Shown: positions 22,945-32,754 of the stretch, in pieces | Position numbering within the stretch: position 1 is the stretch's first letter | Layout: the number at the start of each line of letters is the position of its first letter | NCBI GenBank assembly: GCA_963575745.1 | Contig: CAUYUJ010015726.1 | Coordinates: 1,085,449 to 1,149,448, forward strand | From: Prorocentrum cordatum | Lineage: Eukaryota; Sar; Dinophyceae; Prorocentrales; Prorocentraceae | Direction: 5' to 3' | Length of the DNA stretch: 64,000 nucleotides | Notes under the pieces: generated by a model | Seen by the model: the letters and a program-made list of their open reading frames with translations, nothing else | Told to the model about the DNA's origin: nothing | The model's database searches: none | Made by a program: the position numbers and the translations under genes

Positions 22945-23368
22945 CAGCTGGGCTGCGCACCTGGGACCTTCGGCGGGGCTCCTCTGGGGCCACGAGGCGT
23001 GTGAGGGGTGTGCCGAAATGGGTGGCGGGGACGCATGCGGGCTGCGCCACTGGGACTTCGGTGGAGCGCCTATGGGGCCGCGAAGCGTGTGAGAGGTGTG
23101 CCGACATGAATGACAGGGACGCTTGCGGGCTGCGTCACTGGGACACTCGGCCGAGCTCCGATGGGGGCCACAAAACGTGAGAGGATTGTGCCGAAATTAG
23201 TGGTGGGGGCGCATGCGGGCTGCACAACTCGGACCTTCGGTGGAGCTCTTATGGGGCCACGAAACGTGCGAGGTGTGTGCCGAAATTGGTGGCGGGGACG
23301 CATGCGGGCTGCGCCACTGGGATCCTCGGTTGAACTCCTACGGGGGTCACGAAACGTGTGAGTGATTT
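22945..23368. repeat. 89-bp tandem repeat
   Basis: About 4.5 units, each with CTGGGACCTTCGGNGGAGCT, CCACGAANCGTGTGAGNGGT and GGACGCATGCGGGCTGCGCC. It lies immediately downstream (in the minus direction) of the 479-codon gene. Small frames on both strands reflect the repeat. Confidence 0.9.
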
Positions 23369-23522
23369 ACCCAAGTAAGGGGGGTGACGGGAGGAGGGAG
23401 GGAGGGAGGGAGGAGGAGGAGAGGAGGAGCAGGAAGGCGGGGACTGTCTCTTCAAAACGAGGACCCAACAACCGGCTGGTTGGGAACATCACTTTTGGGG
23501 GATACTGGGCTCCATCTATCAC

Positions 23523-24962
23523 TCAGCGGACGACGCTGGACTCGCAGTAGCCAGGGCAAAGCCGCCAGCGCGCGACCGCGGTCTCGCACCAGCGCAGCTC
23601 CTGGAGGCCGCCGACGATGGCGGCCCTCGCCCTGGACAGCTCCCCGACCAGCGCCCGCTCGCCCTCGCCGCCCTCGCGGGCGAGCGCCGCCACGGCGCGG
23701 GTGCCGTCGCGCGCCACCAGCGCCAGCAGCGCGAGCAGGTCCAGCCGGAGCCCGGCGCCCTCCATGTGCGCGTCGGGCTCGGGGGCGGAGAGGACGCCGT
23801 GGATGTAGTAGGCCATCTCCCAGGCCGGCGGGTAGCTCCGCGGCCCGCTCTGGAGCCGGACGGCGGCGTCCAGCGCGCCCCTCCAGCGGTGGGGCTCCGC
23901 GCGCGCGGCCACGGCCGACGGCCTCGGGGGGGTGCCTGGGCGCCTCGCGACCACCTCGAGGTCGCGCACCCTCTGGGCCAGCCCCTCGCCCGAGAGCTGC
24001 GCGAAGCGCCGCGCCTGCACGAAGAGGACGCCGTGCAGCGCCTCGACCAGGTCGGGCCGCGCAGCGTCTCCGATGCCAACGGCCAGCGGTCTGGCGCCCA
24101 GCGCGGCGGCCAGGTGCTCCGACGCCCTCTCCAGCAGCGGCACGTAGAGCCCGGAGGTGAAAAGGACGCCGACGCCGGGCGGCCGCGCCAGCGCCGGCGC
24201 GGGTCGCCCAGTGGTAGTGCCCGAGGCCGTCGCTGCCGCAGCGCTACAGCTGGCCGCGCCGCCTGCGCTGGCCCGTCTGTCGAGGGAGGCGTCAGAGTGT
24301 GAAACGCGCGCGGGCAGGCGAGCAAAGGTGCGGTTGAGCGAATGGAAGAGGCCGAAGAGGTACTCCTCCTCGGCATGCAGCAGGCAGTCCAAGCACTGTG
24401 CGTCGATCCAGCCGCCTCCGTGCGCCCAGGCACCAGGTGCCGGATCCACTATGCGCGCGAGGACGTGCGAGGCCTCGGGTAGCGACCAGCAGTCAGCCAG
24501 GACCTCCCCCTTCGGCGGGTCGCGCTGGAGGCAGGAGGACACCGCCTCCACGAAGGCTGTCCGCTCCACTGGCCCCGAAGCGCGAAAAAAACCGGCGGCC
24601 TGGATGCGCCGGCGCTGCAGCAGCGGGAACTGTTCCCCAGACAAGAGCCTCTCCGCCAGCTGCGGCGCCGTCAACCGCCATGCGCAGTAGGCGTCCAGAG
24701 CGCCAAGGCCATCTGGGTCTTGAGCGAGGCTCCGCCTCATCCTCGCCGACGCAACGATGCGGGAGTGCCTGGCCACCCTGACCTCCACCGAGGCCGCAGT
24801 GGCCCTCCACTGTGCGAAGCTCCCCGGGCGCAGCAGTCTGCACACCTCCAGGCAGAAGGCATCGTGCAGCAGCACCGGCGGCGCGCCGGGAGGCTCCGGC
24901 TGTGGCGCACCGCCCTGGGCGGGCCAGGCTGGCGCCGGGGACTGAAGGAGGACCGACGCCAT
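23523..24962 (-). CDS. Uncharacterised 479-aa protein, probably real gene
   Basis: A single uninterrupted frame of 479 codons from ATG (24962) to TGA (23523-23525), the longest clean gene in the window. The start is supported by a degenerate DinoSL relic ending 45 bp upstream on the same strand. The composition is that of a normal globular protein: hydrophobic helices (LHDAFCLEVCRLLRPGSFAQ; LRLDLLALLALVARDGT), Trp- and Cys-containing stretches (GGGWIDAQCLDCLLHAEEEY) and an Ala-rich linker near residues 235-255. I recognise no family and see no signal peptide, transmembrane segment or catalytic motif. Repeated alpha-helical segments leave open a helical-repeat protein. No intron is needed, which fits a recycled cDNA. 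The antisense frame is also long because of high GC at third positions. Confidence 0.75.
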   Translation of the reverse strand: MASVLLQSPAPAWPAQGGAPQPEPPGAPPVLLHDAFCLEVCRLLRPGSFAQWRATAASVEVRVARHSRIVASARMRRSLAQDPDGLGALDAYCAWRLTAPQLAERLLSGEQFPLLQRRRIQAAGFFRASGPVERTAFVEAVSSCLQRDPPKGEVLADCWSLPEASHVLARIVDPAPGAWAHGGGWIDAQCLDCLLHAEEEYLFGLFHSLNRTFARLPARVSHSDASLDRRASAGGAASCSAAAATASGTTTGRPAPALARPPGVGVLFTSGLYVPLLERASEHLAAALGARPLAVGIGDAARPDLVEALHGVLFVQARRFAQLSGEGLAQRVRDLEVVARRPGTPPRPSAVAARAEPHRWRGALDAAVRLQSGPRSYPPAWEMAYYIHGVLSAPEPDAHMEGAGLRLDLLALLALVARDGTRAVAALAREGGEGERALVGELSRARAAIVGGLQELRWCETAVARWRLCPGYCESSVVR

Positions 24963-25006
24963 CGGAGCAGCGCCCGCTGCTCAGCCAGCGGCTGCGCGGG
25001 CCTGCG

Positions 25007-25025
25007 CTTGAGCCAACGGCTGCGG
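25007..25025 (-). other. DinoSL relic upstream of 479-aa gene
   Basis: On the minus strand the sequence reads CCGCAGCCGTTGGCTCAAG. The dinoflagellate spliced leader reads CCGTAGCC, then ATTT, then TGGCTCAAG, so this is the same order with one substitution and a 2-nt shortening in the middle. It lies 45 nt 5' of the ATG. A second, weaker echo (GCAGCCGCTGGCTGAG) follows within the 5' leader. Relic leaders in genomic DNA indicate reverse transcription of a trans-spliced mRNA. Confidence 0.6.
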
Positions 25026-25606
25026 AGTGATGCGGAGAAACGATTGCTTCATTTGAGGGGAGTTTCAGTGGAGCCCACGCATCCCGCCCCCCGGCGCGCG
25101 AAGAGAGGCCAACAGCTGAGCTTCCTGCACAGCTTCCAGCGGGACCGGGGGAGTCTGACGGAACCTGGAGCAAAATCCCAAACCGGCTCCCTCGCTCGGG
25201 TCATGGCCGGAAAATCGCCCCCGTGGGAGAGGCCAAGAGTGCTTCCTGCGCCGTGTCTGGAAAAACGCATTCTTCATCTCAACCGCAGAGCGGTCATCGA
25301 ATCAGAAGTGGGGAAGGAAGAGGATACGGCAATGTGGATGATGATAATGACAACGAGCAAGATGAGGAGGAGGAAGAGGAGGAGGGGGAGGGAGGAGGAG
25401 GAGGAGGAGGAGGAGGAGGAGGAGGGAGAGGAGGAGGGAGGAGGAGGAGGAGGAGGAGGAGAAGGAGGAGGAGGAGGAGTAGCCTGAGAGGAGGAGGAGG
25501 AGAAGGAGGAGGAGGAGGAGGCGAAAGTAGAAGAGGGCGAGAAGCGGAGCCGTCGGACACTGCAGGTTGCCAGCTCGGGGGGAACCAGGCAGGATGCGCC
25601 TGGCTG
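25026..25606. repeat. Spacer with (GGA)n microsatellite
   Basis: 25365-25535 is an interrupted GGA/GAG microsatellite. The remaining sequence between the 479-aa gene and the PPR stop codon contains nothing I can call; 25190-25260 shares CCCCCGTGGGA with 27880-27905. Confidence 0.85.
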
Positions 25607-27199
25607 TCAAGTCTGTCCCAACACCACGTCCCACATCTCCTTCACCATTGACAGGGCCTGACGCCGCTGCATGCCCTCCTCGCACGCGCTGGCCACAGCG
25701 CTGCAACTGATGACGTCCGGCGTCAGCCTCGCCTCCCGCAGGCCACCCAGCAGCGACAGCACGTGCTGCCACCGCCCCGCCCTCTCGCACGCGCTGATGG
25801 CCGAGTTGTAGCAGACGAGGTTGGCCTCCAACCTCGCGTCCACGAGCTCGCCGATCAGCGACAGCGCCTGCCGCCACTCCGAGCACTTCTCGCACGCGCT
25901 GACCACAGCGCCGTAGGTGATGACGGTGGGATGAAGTCTGGCCCTCCGCAGCTCCCGGAACAGCGACAGTGCCCGCTCGAGCTGCCCGCCTGTCCCGCAC
26001 GCGCCGATCCTGGCGTTGTAACTGACGATGTCCGGATCTAACTTCGACTCCAACAAATCACTGCACAATGACAATGCCTGCTGCCACTGACCGCCCTTCT
26101 CACACGCGCTGACTAAAGCGTTGTACGTGATAACAGTAGGCTGCAATCTCGCCTCCCGCAACTCCCTGAACAACGATATCGCCCACTGCCACTGCCCGCC
26201 TTTTTCGCACGCGCTGATTCCAGCATTGTAGCTAACCGCGTCCGCCTCCACTTTCGTTTCGCACATCTCGCCGAGCAGCCACATCGCATGCTGCCACCGC
26301 CCACCTTTCTCACACGCGCTGATCCCAGCATTGCAGCAAATGACGTTCGCCTCCAACTTCACTTGCCGTAGTTCACTGATCAATGACAAAGCTTGCTGCC
26401 ACTGTCCGCCTTTCTCACAAGAGCTGACTCCGGCGCCGTAGCTGATGATGTTGGGCTCCAACTTTGCTTCTCGCAACTCCCTCAGCAATGACAGTGCCTG
26501 CTGCCACTGCCCACATTTCTCACACGCACTGATTCCAGCACTGTAGCTAACGATGTCGGGGACCAACTTGGCCTGCGACACCTCGCTGACCAATGACAGG
26601 GCATGCCTCCACTGCAAGCCTTTCTCGCACGCGCTAACGCCAGCGTTGTAGCTGATGACGTCCGCCTTCAAGCTCGCCTGCGGCAGCAAGCGCAGCTAAG
26701 CCAGCGCTTGCTGCCAGTTCTGGCTCTTCTCGCACGCGCTCATCGCAGCGTTGTAGCAGATCAGGCTGGGCTCCAGGTTCTCGGCACGCAGCAGGCCGCT
26801 GAGCAGCGACAGGGCCTGTGACCATTCTCCCCCCTTCTCGCAGGCGCTGATCCCGGCTCCGTAGCTCACGACGCTGAGCTCTAACGCTGCCTCCACCATT
26901 TCGCCAAGCAGCGACAGCGCCAGCTGCCACTGCCGCCCTGCTCCAAGTGCGCTGACGACGCAGTTGTAGAGGACGGTGTCGACATGCACGTGTGTCTGCG
27001 ACTTCGCCTCTCTGAAGAGCTGAAGCGCTGTCCTCCACTGCTTCCTGCTCGTGCACGTCTTTATCGAGTCTGCGATGGCAGAGCCTAAAGTTTCGCACGG
27101 ACAGCACCCCAGGGCCCCCGAAAAAGAACTGGCTGGCCTCAACAGGCCCGCCAGGTGGTCTCTGGCTGTCTCGAACCCAGCCAGAATCGGCGGTAAAAT
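25607..27199 (-). pseudogene. PPR-repeat protein gene with one in-frame TAG
   Basis: An RNA-binding pentatricopeptide-repeat protein of about 510 residues with 14 near-perfect tandem repeats of 35 residues (one of 36). The repeats are of the type VISYNAGISACEKGGQWQQA followed by LSLLRELREAKLEPD. Such proteins bind organellar RNA one base per repeat. The frame is continuous from about 27199 to TGA at 25607, except for a single TAG at 26696-26698. There the repeat consensus has Leu (QQALS-L-LREL versus QQALA-stop-LRLL), so a TTG-to-TAG substitution is the simplest cause. No ATG lies in frame between the upstream stop (27200-27202) and the first repeat, so the start is missing, in an upstream exon, or lost by frameshift. 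No E, DYW, SMR or other C-terminal domain is present. It may be a pseudogene, a read-through gene or two half-proteins. Confidence 0.85.
26696..26698 (-). other. In-frame TAG inside PPR repeat 4
   Basis: This amber codon interrupts an otherwise perfect run of repeats; reading resumes in the same frame without loss of repeat register. The flanking repeats show no other damage, so the mutation is recent, a sequencing error, or tolerated. Confidence 0.85.
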
Positions 27200-27279
27200 T
27201 CAGGCCGCTACAGAATTTCCTCCGTAACATCACTTCGCCCTGCCCATTTCGCAAGGCTCACTTCCCCCAGCTCGCTCCG

Positions 27280-27600
27280 CCTGCCTCGGGCCGGCCCGAC
27301 CCGCCTGCCAGGGCCGTCCCGCCCGACCTGCCTGCCAGGACTCGCCCGCCCGCCGCCCGCTCGCACGCTTGAGAAGCCGCCCGCCCACTGGAATGTCCAG
27401 TCCGTCCGACCCGTCCGTTAGGGTCCCGCCCGCCCGACCCGCCCACGAGGGCCCCGTCCGCCAGACCCGCCCACTGGCGTCCTGCCTGTCCGACCTGCCC
27501 CGACGAAGCGGGTCCCGGCGAATCGGGCCCTGGCGAAGCGAGCCCTGGCCGACCGAGCCCTGGCAGGGCGGGCCCTGGCGGCGCGAGCCCGAGTGACGCG
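27280..27600. repeat. CCGCCCGACC minisatellite
   Basis: Degenerate CCCGCCCGACCCGCC and CCTGGCGAAGCGGGC units. The Gly/Pro/Arg minus-strand frame (294 codons, 28142-27258) is largely repeat translation. Confidence 0.75.
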
Positions 27601-28169
27601 AGACTCTGGCGGAGCGACTGCGTGCCGTTCAGACCGCCCCGGGCTGCCCTCGGGGCCTCTTGAGGCCAGACGGGACAATCTTCGGGGGGTGCCTGCGCAC
27701 ATCTGTAGGCCTTGCCAATCTGCGAACAAAGCGGCCGACGGCCGAGACCTCGGCCGTCCCGACGCACAGGAAATCTGTGCCATCCCGGTCTTCTTAAGCT
27801 CGCGCTTCGCGCTGCACGATGCACGATCGCTTTCTCGCCGCGCCCGTGGAGAAAGACATCTCCACGGCCCCAGCTGCGAAGCGTGAGTCTCGCCCCCGTG
27901 GGAAAGCTAGACCATGGTCTGTGGGCTGGCGTTTGAGCCAAAACGGATGCGGAAGCAGGATGGGGGGAGGGGGGGAGAGGCGACGCAAGAGAAGAGGACG
28001 AACAATAGCAACCAGAAGGGGGGCGGAGAAATGGAAAAAGGGAGCCGCCTCCAACAACGCGCAAGGCGAAACATGCATAGACTGGCTCACCGTGGGCCGA
28101 TCTACGCGCACTTGACATCTTGAGATCATCAGGGGCGAGCACCCTGGGATAGCCACGGTCATCTTATGT
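27601..28169. other. Spacer carrying a DinoSL relic
   Basis: On the minus strand a 19-codon frame (from MSFSTGAARKR) follows the leader relic at 27932-27952, but no convincing gene body is visible. 27900-27990 and the following 150 bp hold nothing recognisable. Confidence 0.45.
27932..27952 (-). other. Degenerate DinoSL relic
   Basis: The minus-strand sequence CCGCATCCGTTTTGGCTCAA, followed by A, matches the DinoSL at 17 of 21 positions, including the 11-nt core TTTTGGCTCAA. It lies on the PPR gene's strand, about 730 bp upstream of the open PPR frame, so it could be the 5' end of a recycled PPR cDNA with a long damaged leader, or an unrelated insertion. Confidence 0.5.
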
Positions 28170-29089
28170 GAACCCTTGCACGTTGGACTCTCATCTTGCC
28201 TCCCTCCTGTCCAGCACCAGACGTGTCTGTAGGACTGACCGTGCGATTCCCCCGAGACTTCCACACGCGTTCACACCAGGAGCATTGAAACTTCGGGCGA
28301 GTACATGGATGTTCGAGTCGATCTGTGTAGAGAAACGCATGCTGGCATTCCTACAGGCCCTCCAGCCTAAGCCCTACATGCCGCCGCGCTGGTCCCGGGC
28401 AGGCTGTGCTGCCCGGCGGAAAGGGGCGACGAGGGGAGAAGCGGGCAGACGACGACTAACGCCCAGGCGGGAGGCCAGGGCCGTCGGGGCGGGCGGGCAG
28501 ACAGAAGAGGGGCCAGGCGGAGACAGCAGGCAGGGAGCAGGAGGAAAGGAAAGGGAGGGAAGCAACGAGCAGAAGGGGTGGGAGGAGGACGACAAAAAGG
28601 AGGGGAGGGAAAGCAACCGCAAGCAAGCAGGCCAGGCCAGGGGCTGGGGCCGGAAGGGAAGAGCCACCCGCGACGAGGCCACGGACCCAGCGGCGGCGAC
28701 CTGGGCGGGGTGGCCGACCGAACCCAACGCGCTGCGGCTGGGCGGGGATTGTCCTCTGCGGGATTCATCCACCGCCCCGCCGGGGGAGGGTCGGGTGGCG
28801 CGTGCGAGGGGTCGCCGGCGCGACGATGGCGACAGGGCGCGGGGGGCGCCCGTGCTGCCCAGCAACGGCGGGGGGCGGACGAGGGGCGCCAGGAAGCGCC
28901 AGGGGCACCTCACACGGCATTCGCCGCGGAGGCAGCCGCGGCCGCGGCCAGCCGGGCCGCTGCCACCCCCGCCCATCCAGTCTGCGTCTGGAAGCGCCGC
29001 AACACCGTCCGCGCGTTCTCGCAGGGAAGCGGAAAGTCGCTGGGCGTGTTGGTCCGCAACCAGCGCGGCGTCTTCCCCCCTGGCTTCAG
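28170..29089. other. GC-rich spacer, no gene called
   Basis: Purine-rich 28480-28640 (GGAGG and GAAGG runs), then GC-rich. Long frames exist on both strands (377 and 438 codons plus, 276 codons minus) but are Arg/Gly/Pro dominated and run into the tandem repeat at 29090. Confidence 0.5.
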
Positions 29090-29615
29090 TCTGTCCAAAA
29101 CACAAACGACTGCAACTACAATGCAACAGACATCCCTCCAACACCAGAAGACGAAGAACCTGGACATATGGACTGCCGGTCCGTGCCAGTTCACATACAA
29201 GCAAGTACAGGGTTTGTCAGTCTGTCCAAAACACAAACGACTTCAAGAACAAGCAAGTACAAGGTTTGTCAGTCTGTCCAAAACACAAGCGACTGCAATA
29301 ACAAAGCAACAAACATCCCTCCAACACCAGAAAACGAATAACCTGGACATGTGGACTGCCGGTCCGTGCCAGTTCATGTACACACACAAGCAAGTACAAA
29401 GCAAATCCCTCCAGCACCAGCAGAGTATGAACCTGGACGATCGGACAGCCGGTCCGTGCCAGTTCACGTACACACAAGCTACAAACTCCCTCCATCACCA
29501 GAAGACAATGAACCTGGACACTCGGACTGCGGGTCCGTGCCAGTTCACGTACACATACATGCAAGCGCGCGCGAGCAGACACACACACACACAAGCGAAC
29601 GTGAGCGTGAAACCC
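29090..29615. repeat. Tandem repeat, unit about 70-130 bp
   Basis: Units contain CATCCCTCCAACACCAGAAG, ACCTGGACATNTGGACTGCC, GGTCCGTGCCAGTTCANGTA, and, in the longer units, TCAGTCTGTCCAAAACACAA. About five units of unequal length. Frames on both strands are repetitive. Confidence 0.9.
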
Positions 29616-29689
29616 TCCATCACCAGAAGAATGCCGCCAACTACGGCCCCCCATTGGTCGACAGAACAAGACGAGGCACAAGAGAACAC

Positions 29690-29835
29690 ACACGCACACA
29701 GACGACACAAGCAAGAAAGAAAGAGAGGGAGAGGGGATGGACCAGAGGGAGGAAGAGAGGGAAGACAAGAAAGGAAGAGAGGGAGACAAGAAAGGGAGGA
29801 CAAGAAAAAGGAGGGCAAGAGAGGGCAAAAGAAAG
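29690..29835. repeat. GA-rich tract
   Basis: Imperfect GAAAGAGAGGGA sequence. Confidence 0.85.
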
Positions 29836-30192
29836 GACATTATCCGATCTTCGACCGCGCCAGACAGACACCCTGCTTCAGGCACGAGAGGTAAGGATGC
29901 TTCCGGCAAACGCGTTCCACTGCCCGGTCAAGGACAGGCCAGGGGAACTCTAGACAACGCAACTCAACGATGACGTTGGCAAGAAGAGAAGACGGGTCAG
30001 AATCGAAACACCGATCAATCGTCTGCACGATATGGCCTTCGATGGCCCCCAACATAGTAGAGACAGGCACGTTGCAATGAAACGCTTGGAACCGAGGCCG
30101 GGTCAAGGAAACGCACGACTGACGAAGCAGATCGCCGTTGCACGTGTGGGGGGCGAGGGACACGCTCTCACCTGTCACGTTCACGTCCAAAC
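29836..30192 (-). other. Tail region of non-LTR remnant, unassigned
   Basis: A 116-codon minus-strand frame (30190-29840) follows the RT remnant on the same strand and may be the 3' end of the same element (SVSLAPHTCNGDLLRQSCVS; RFQAFHCNVPVSTMLGAIEG). No domain is recognised. Confidence 0.3.
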
Positions 30193-31330
30193 CTACGAAA
30201 ACAGAGGCATCCTCGATCTGGAAACGATGTAGGCGGCGGCTGCGCGCTTTGCGGCTGAACGCAAGCCAGGTCCTCCCTTGGAGAGCTCGAGCTGAGCCTG
30301 CCGCTGCGAGACGTCGGAGGGCGAGCAGCCGCTCAATTGCTCAAGGCAGGCCTGGACAGCGTCGCCCATGGCCAGCGGGGAGGCGGCGCGCGCGGCGGGC
30401 GGCGCCACGCGCGCGGAGCAGCCCAGCTTGCAGGAGGCGCGCTGGCGCAGGAGGTGCAGTGCGACCTTCGCGTTTCCGAGCTCCCCCAAGGTTTTTGGCA
30501 GCGCGGTCGCGCGCGCGACCCGCTGCTTCGCGTGCTCCGCGCAGAAGTCCGCGTCTCCCACTTGCGCACCAAACAGCTCGAAACTGCGATCGGCGCGGTG
30601 GCGGAAGCCCGGCTGGAAGCCGTCCAGAGACACGGCGGAGGCGTCTCCGCCAGTGGGGACCACTTCGCACGCGCCCGGGCCGGTGCTCAACTGGACGCCC
30701 ACCGCGGCGAGGTTAGTCACGAGCAAGTGGAGGAAGCGCGCGACGGCTGGCGCGTCGCCCGCGAGGCGAAAACAGCAAGGGCCCCAAGAGTTCGCCCTGC
30801 TGCACCCCGCTCTCGGAGCGAGTGTCTGCTTGCCGAGGAAGAGAGTTGACGGGCGGGAGCGAACACCATTCGGCCAAGGGAACTCTTCGTGGATCGCGCG
30901 GAGCAGAGCCTGCCTATTCAGGATGTTGAAAGCATTGGACAAGTCCCGCTTCGCAAACACCTTCCCCCAGTCCCCGAAGTGGCGGGTCCACCGCTGGCGC
31001 GCGACATGCACCGCCGCCTCGGCGCCGCCGGGAGCCGCGGCGCCGATCTGGAGGGGTGCCAGTCGGCCGCGCGCGGCGTCGGCTACCTCGTGGCAGAGCA
31101 CTTGTCGACGAGGCGCCGGAGCACCCCCCCGACGGCGACTGGGCGCAAGCCTCCGTCGCTCTTATACGGCAGGGCCGCAAGAGAGGCGCTCGCGAAGCAC
31201 TCGGGCGCTGCTGGCGGGGCCTGCCCCCTGGCGCAGAGATTAACGAGCTATCGGAGCTGGTCGATGACCTCGCCCCTGTGGGCCGCGTTGAGCAGCGCGT
31301 CTTTAAGCGCTGGGGTTGGAGGTCCGTTGG
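30193..31330 (-). pseudogene. Non-LTR type reverse transcriptase, catalytic loop lost
   Basis: An RT fragment of the LINE-like class common in dinoflagellates. In order on the minus strand it has NLCARGQAPPAAPECFAS; SDGGLRPVAVGGVLRRLVDK; AAPGGAEAAVHVARQ; KVFAKRDLSNAFN (RT motif with catalytic Asp); GVQQGELLGPLLF (readable in a neighbouring frame near 30780, cf. the usual GVQQGDPLGPLLF); then LAGDAPAVARFLHLL and a C-terminal segment (LPKTLGELGNAKVALHLLRQ; KGGPGLRSAAKRAAAAYIVS). The stretch that should carry the second catalytic motif (Y/F-L-D-D) is missing between GPLLF and LAGD, a deletion near 30770. A TAG lies at 31248-31250, with frameshifts near 31100 and around 30780. The copy is clearly dead. 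Confidence 0.8.
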
Positions 31331-31429
31331 CCCGGCAGCCGAACCGTGGGGGAAAGCCCGCGCTTCCCCGCGGACCGCGCCCCCATCCACCTGCAAGGCA
31401 GCGGCCGCGTGGACAGCCGGGAAGCTCAG

Positions 31430-31745
31430 TGTGGTGCTGCTGGGCGGCGTCGTGTTGGTCACGGTGATGCCGCTGGGTATCGTCGTGCTGCCCGCGGTGG
31501 TGCTGCTGACACCCGTCGTACTGGCGACAGTGATGTTTCTGGTTAACGTCGTGCCGGTCGCAGTGGTGCTGCTGGTCAGCGTCGTGCTGGTCACGGTGAT
31601 GCCGCCGGTTCTCGTCGTACCGGTCACGGTGGTGCTGCTGGAGCCCGTCGTACTGGCGACAATGATATTTCTGGTTACCGTCATGGCGGTCAAAGTGGTG
31701 CTGCTGGTCAGCGTCGTGCTGGTCACGGTGATGCCACGGGAAAAA
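31430..31745. repeat. GGTGGTGCTGCTG minisatellite
   Basis: Units of about 45-60 bp with GTCGTGCTGGTCACGGTGAT and GTGGTGCTGCTGNTCAGCGT. The translations are His/Asp/Gln-rich (minus) or Val/Leu-rich (plus). Confidence 0.85.
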
Positions 31746-31839
31746 GTCGTACATGGATGGAGGGTAGGTGTTTTTTTGGCACGCGGTTATCGCCTCGGCA
31801 CCGCGGACCCCCGCCCTAAGTTTTTGCAGCAGGTGCGCG

Positions 31840-32345
31840 GATTCACAGCGGCATCTCCTCACAATGCGACTCCTGTCCCAGTGCCGCTGACACTTGCCTC
31901 GAAAAGCTTGCATCAAGTACATGGGTGGAGCGCGGTGGCTTTTCAACATGTGGCTCTCGCCTTGGCGCTGCACACGGCTGCCATACACTTTTCCAAATAT
32001 CCAACAATCACAGGAATGAAAGGCGGTTGCCTTTCAGCATGCGACTGTCGCTTTAGAGCCGTGCGCACTCGTCCGCACTCGTCCCGAATTCTCCATCAAT
32101 TACACGTGGGCGGAGGGCGCGCCGTTTTATGAATGTGGCTATCGCCACAAACGGGTGGTGGCCCCTTCTCAAAGTCCGGCTCTCGGCAGAGGCTTCCATG
32201 CCTTTAGATAACCGTGGATTCTAAAGATTCCAACATCTGCGCGGATGGAGGGCGGCTTTTTTTCAGACTCGGGCCCACGCTTTGGCACCGTGCATCTGTT
32301 TCACTTCAGTTGCTACCAGCTGCACGGATGGAAGGGCGGCCCTCT
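31840..32345. repeat. 83-bp repeat family, array 1 (degenerate)
   Basis: Degenerate units with GGATGGAGGGCGGNTTTTTT, TCTCGCCTTAGCGCCGNGCA and CACTCGT, sharing sequence with the arrays at 33390-33690 and 47740-48165. This is the most decayed of the three arrays. Confidence 0.7.
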
Positions 32346-32439
32346 CTCAAGCTGGTGTTTATGGGTGTTGTGTTACTTCCCCAATCCTCCTGCGTCGGGC
32401 TTTCGTCTCCAAAAAGGGCACTGCACTGCGGTCGCGCCT

Positions 32440-32715
32440 CCTCCTCCTCCTCCAGCCACGCTCCTCCTCCTCCTCCTCCAGCCACCCTCCTCCTCCTCCT
32501 CCTCCTCCTCCTCCTCCTCCTCCTCCTCCTCCTCCTCCAGCCACCCTCCTCCTCTTTTCTCCTGCCTCTTCCTCCTCCTCCTCCAGCCACCCTCCTTCTC
32601 CTCCAGCCACCCTCCTCCTCCTCCAGCCACCCTCCTTCTCTCCTCCTCCTCCTCCTCCTCCTCCTCCTCCTCCTCTTCCTCCTCCTCCTCCTCCTCCTCC
32701 AACCACCCTCCCTCT
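32440..32715. repeat. (TCC)n microsatellite with CAGCCACCC breaks
   Basis: CTCCTC tracts are interrupted about every 20-50 bp by CCAGCCACC. Confidence 0.96.
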
Positions 32716-32754
32716 CTCTTCCCTCCGCCTCGTTTCACCTGCCTCTTCCCTGCC

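Noticed and set aside
28168-29909. 377- and 438-codon plus-strand frames and 230-276-codon minus-strand frames
   Set aside because: Mutually overlapping, low complexity, and running into a tandem repeat; no frame shows a coding pattern over the others.
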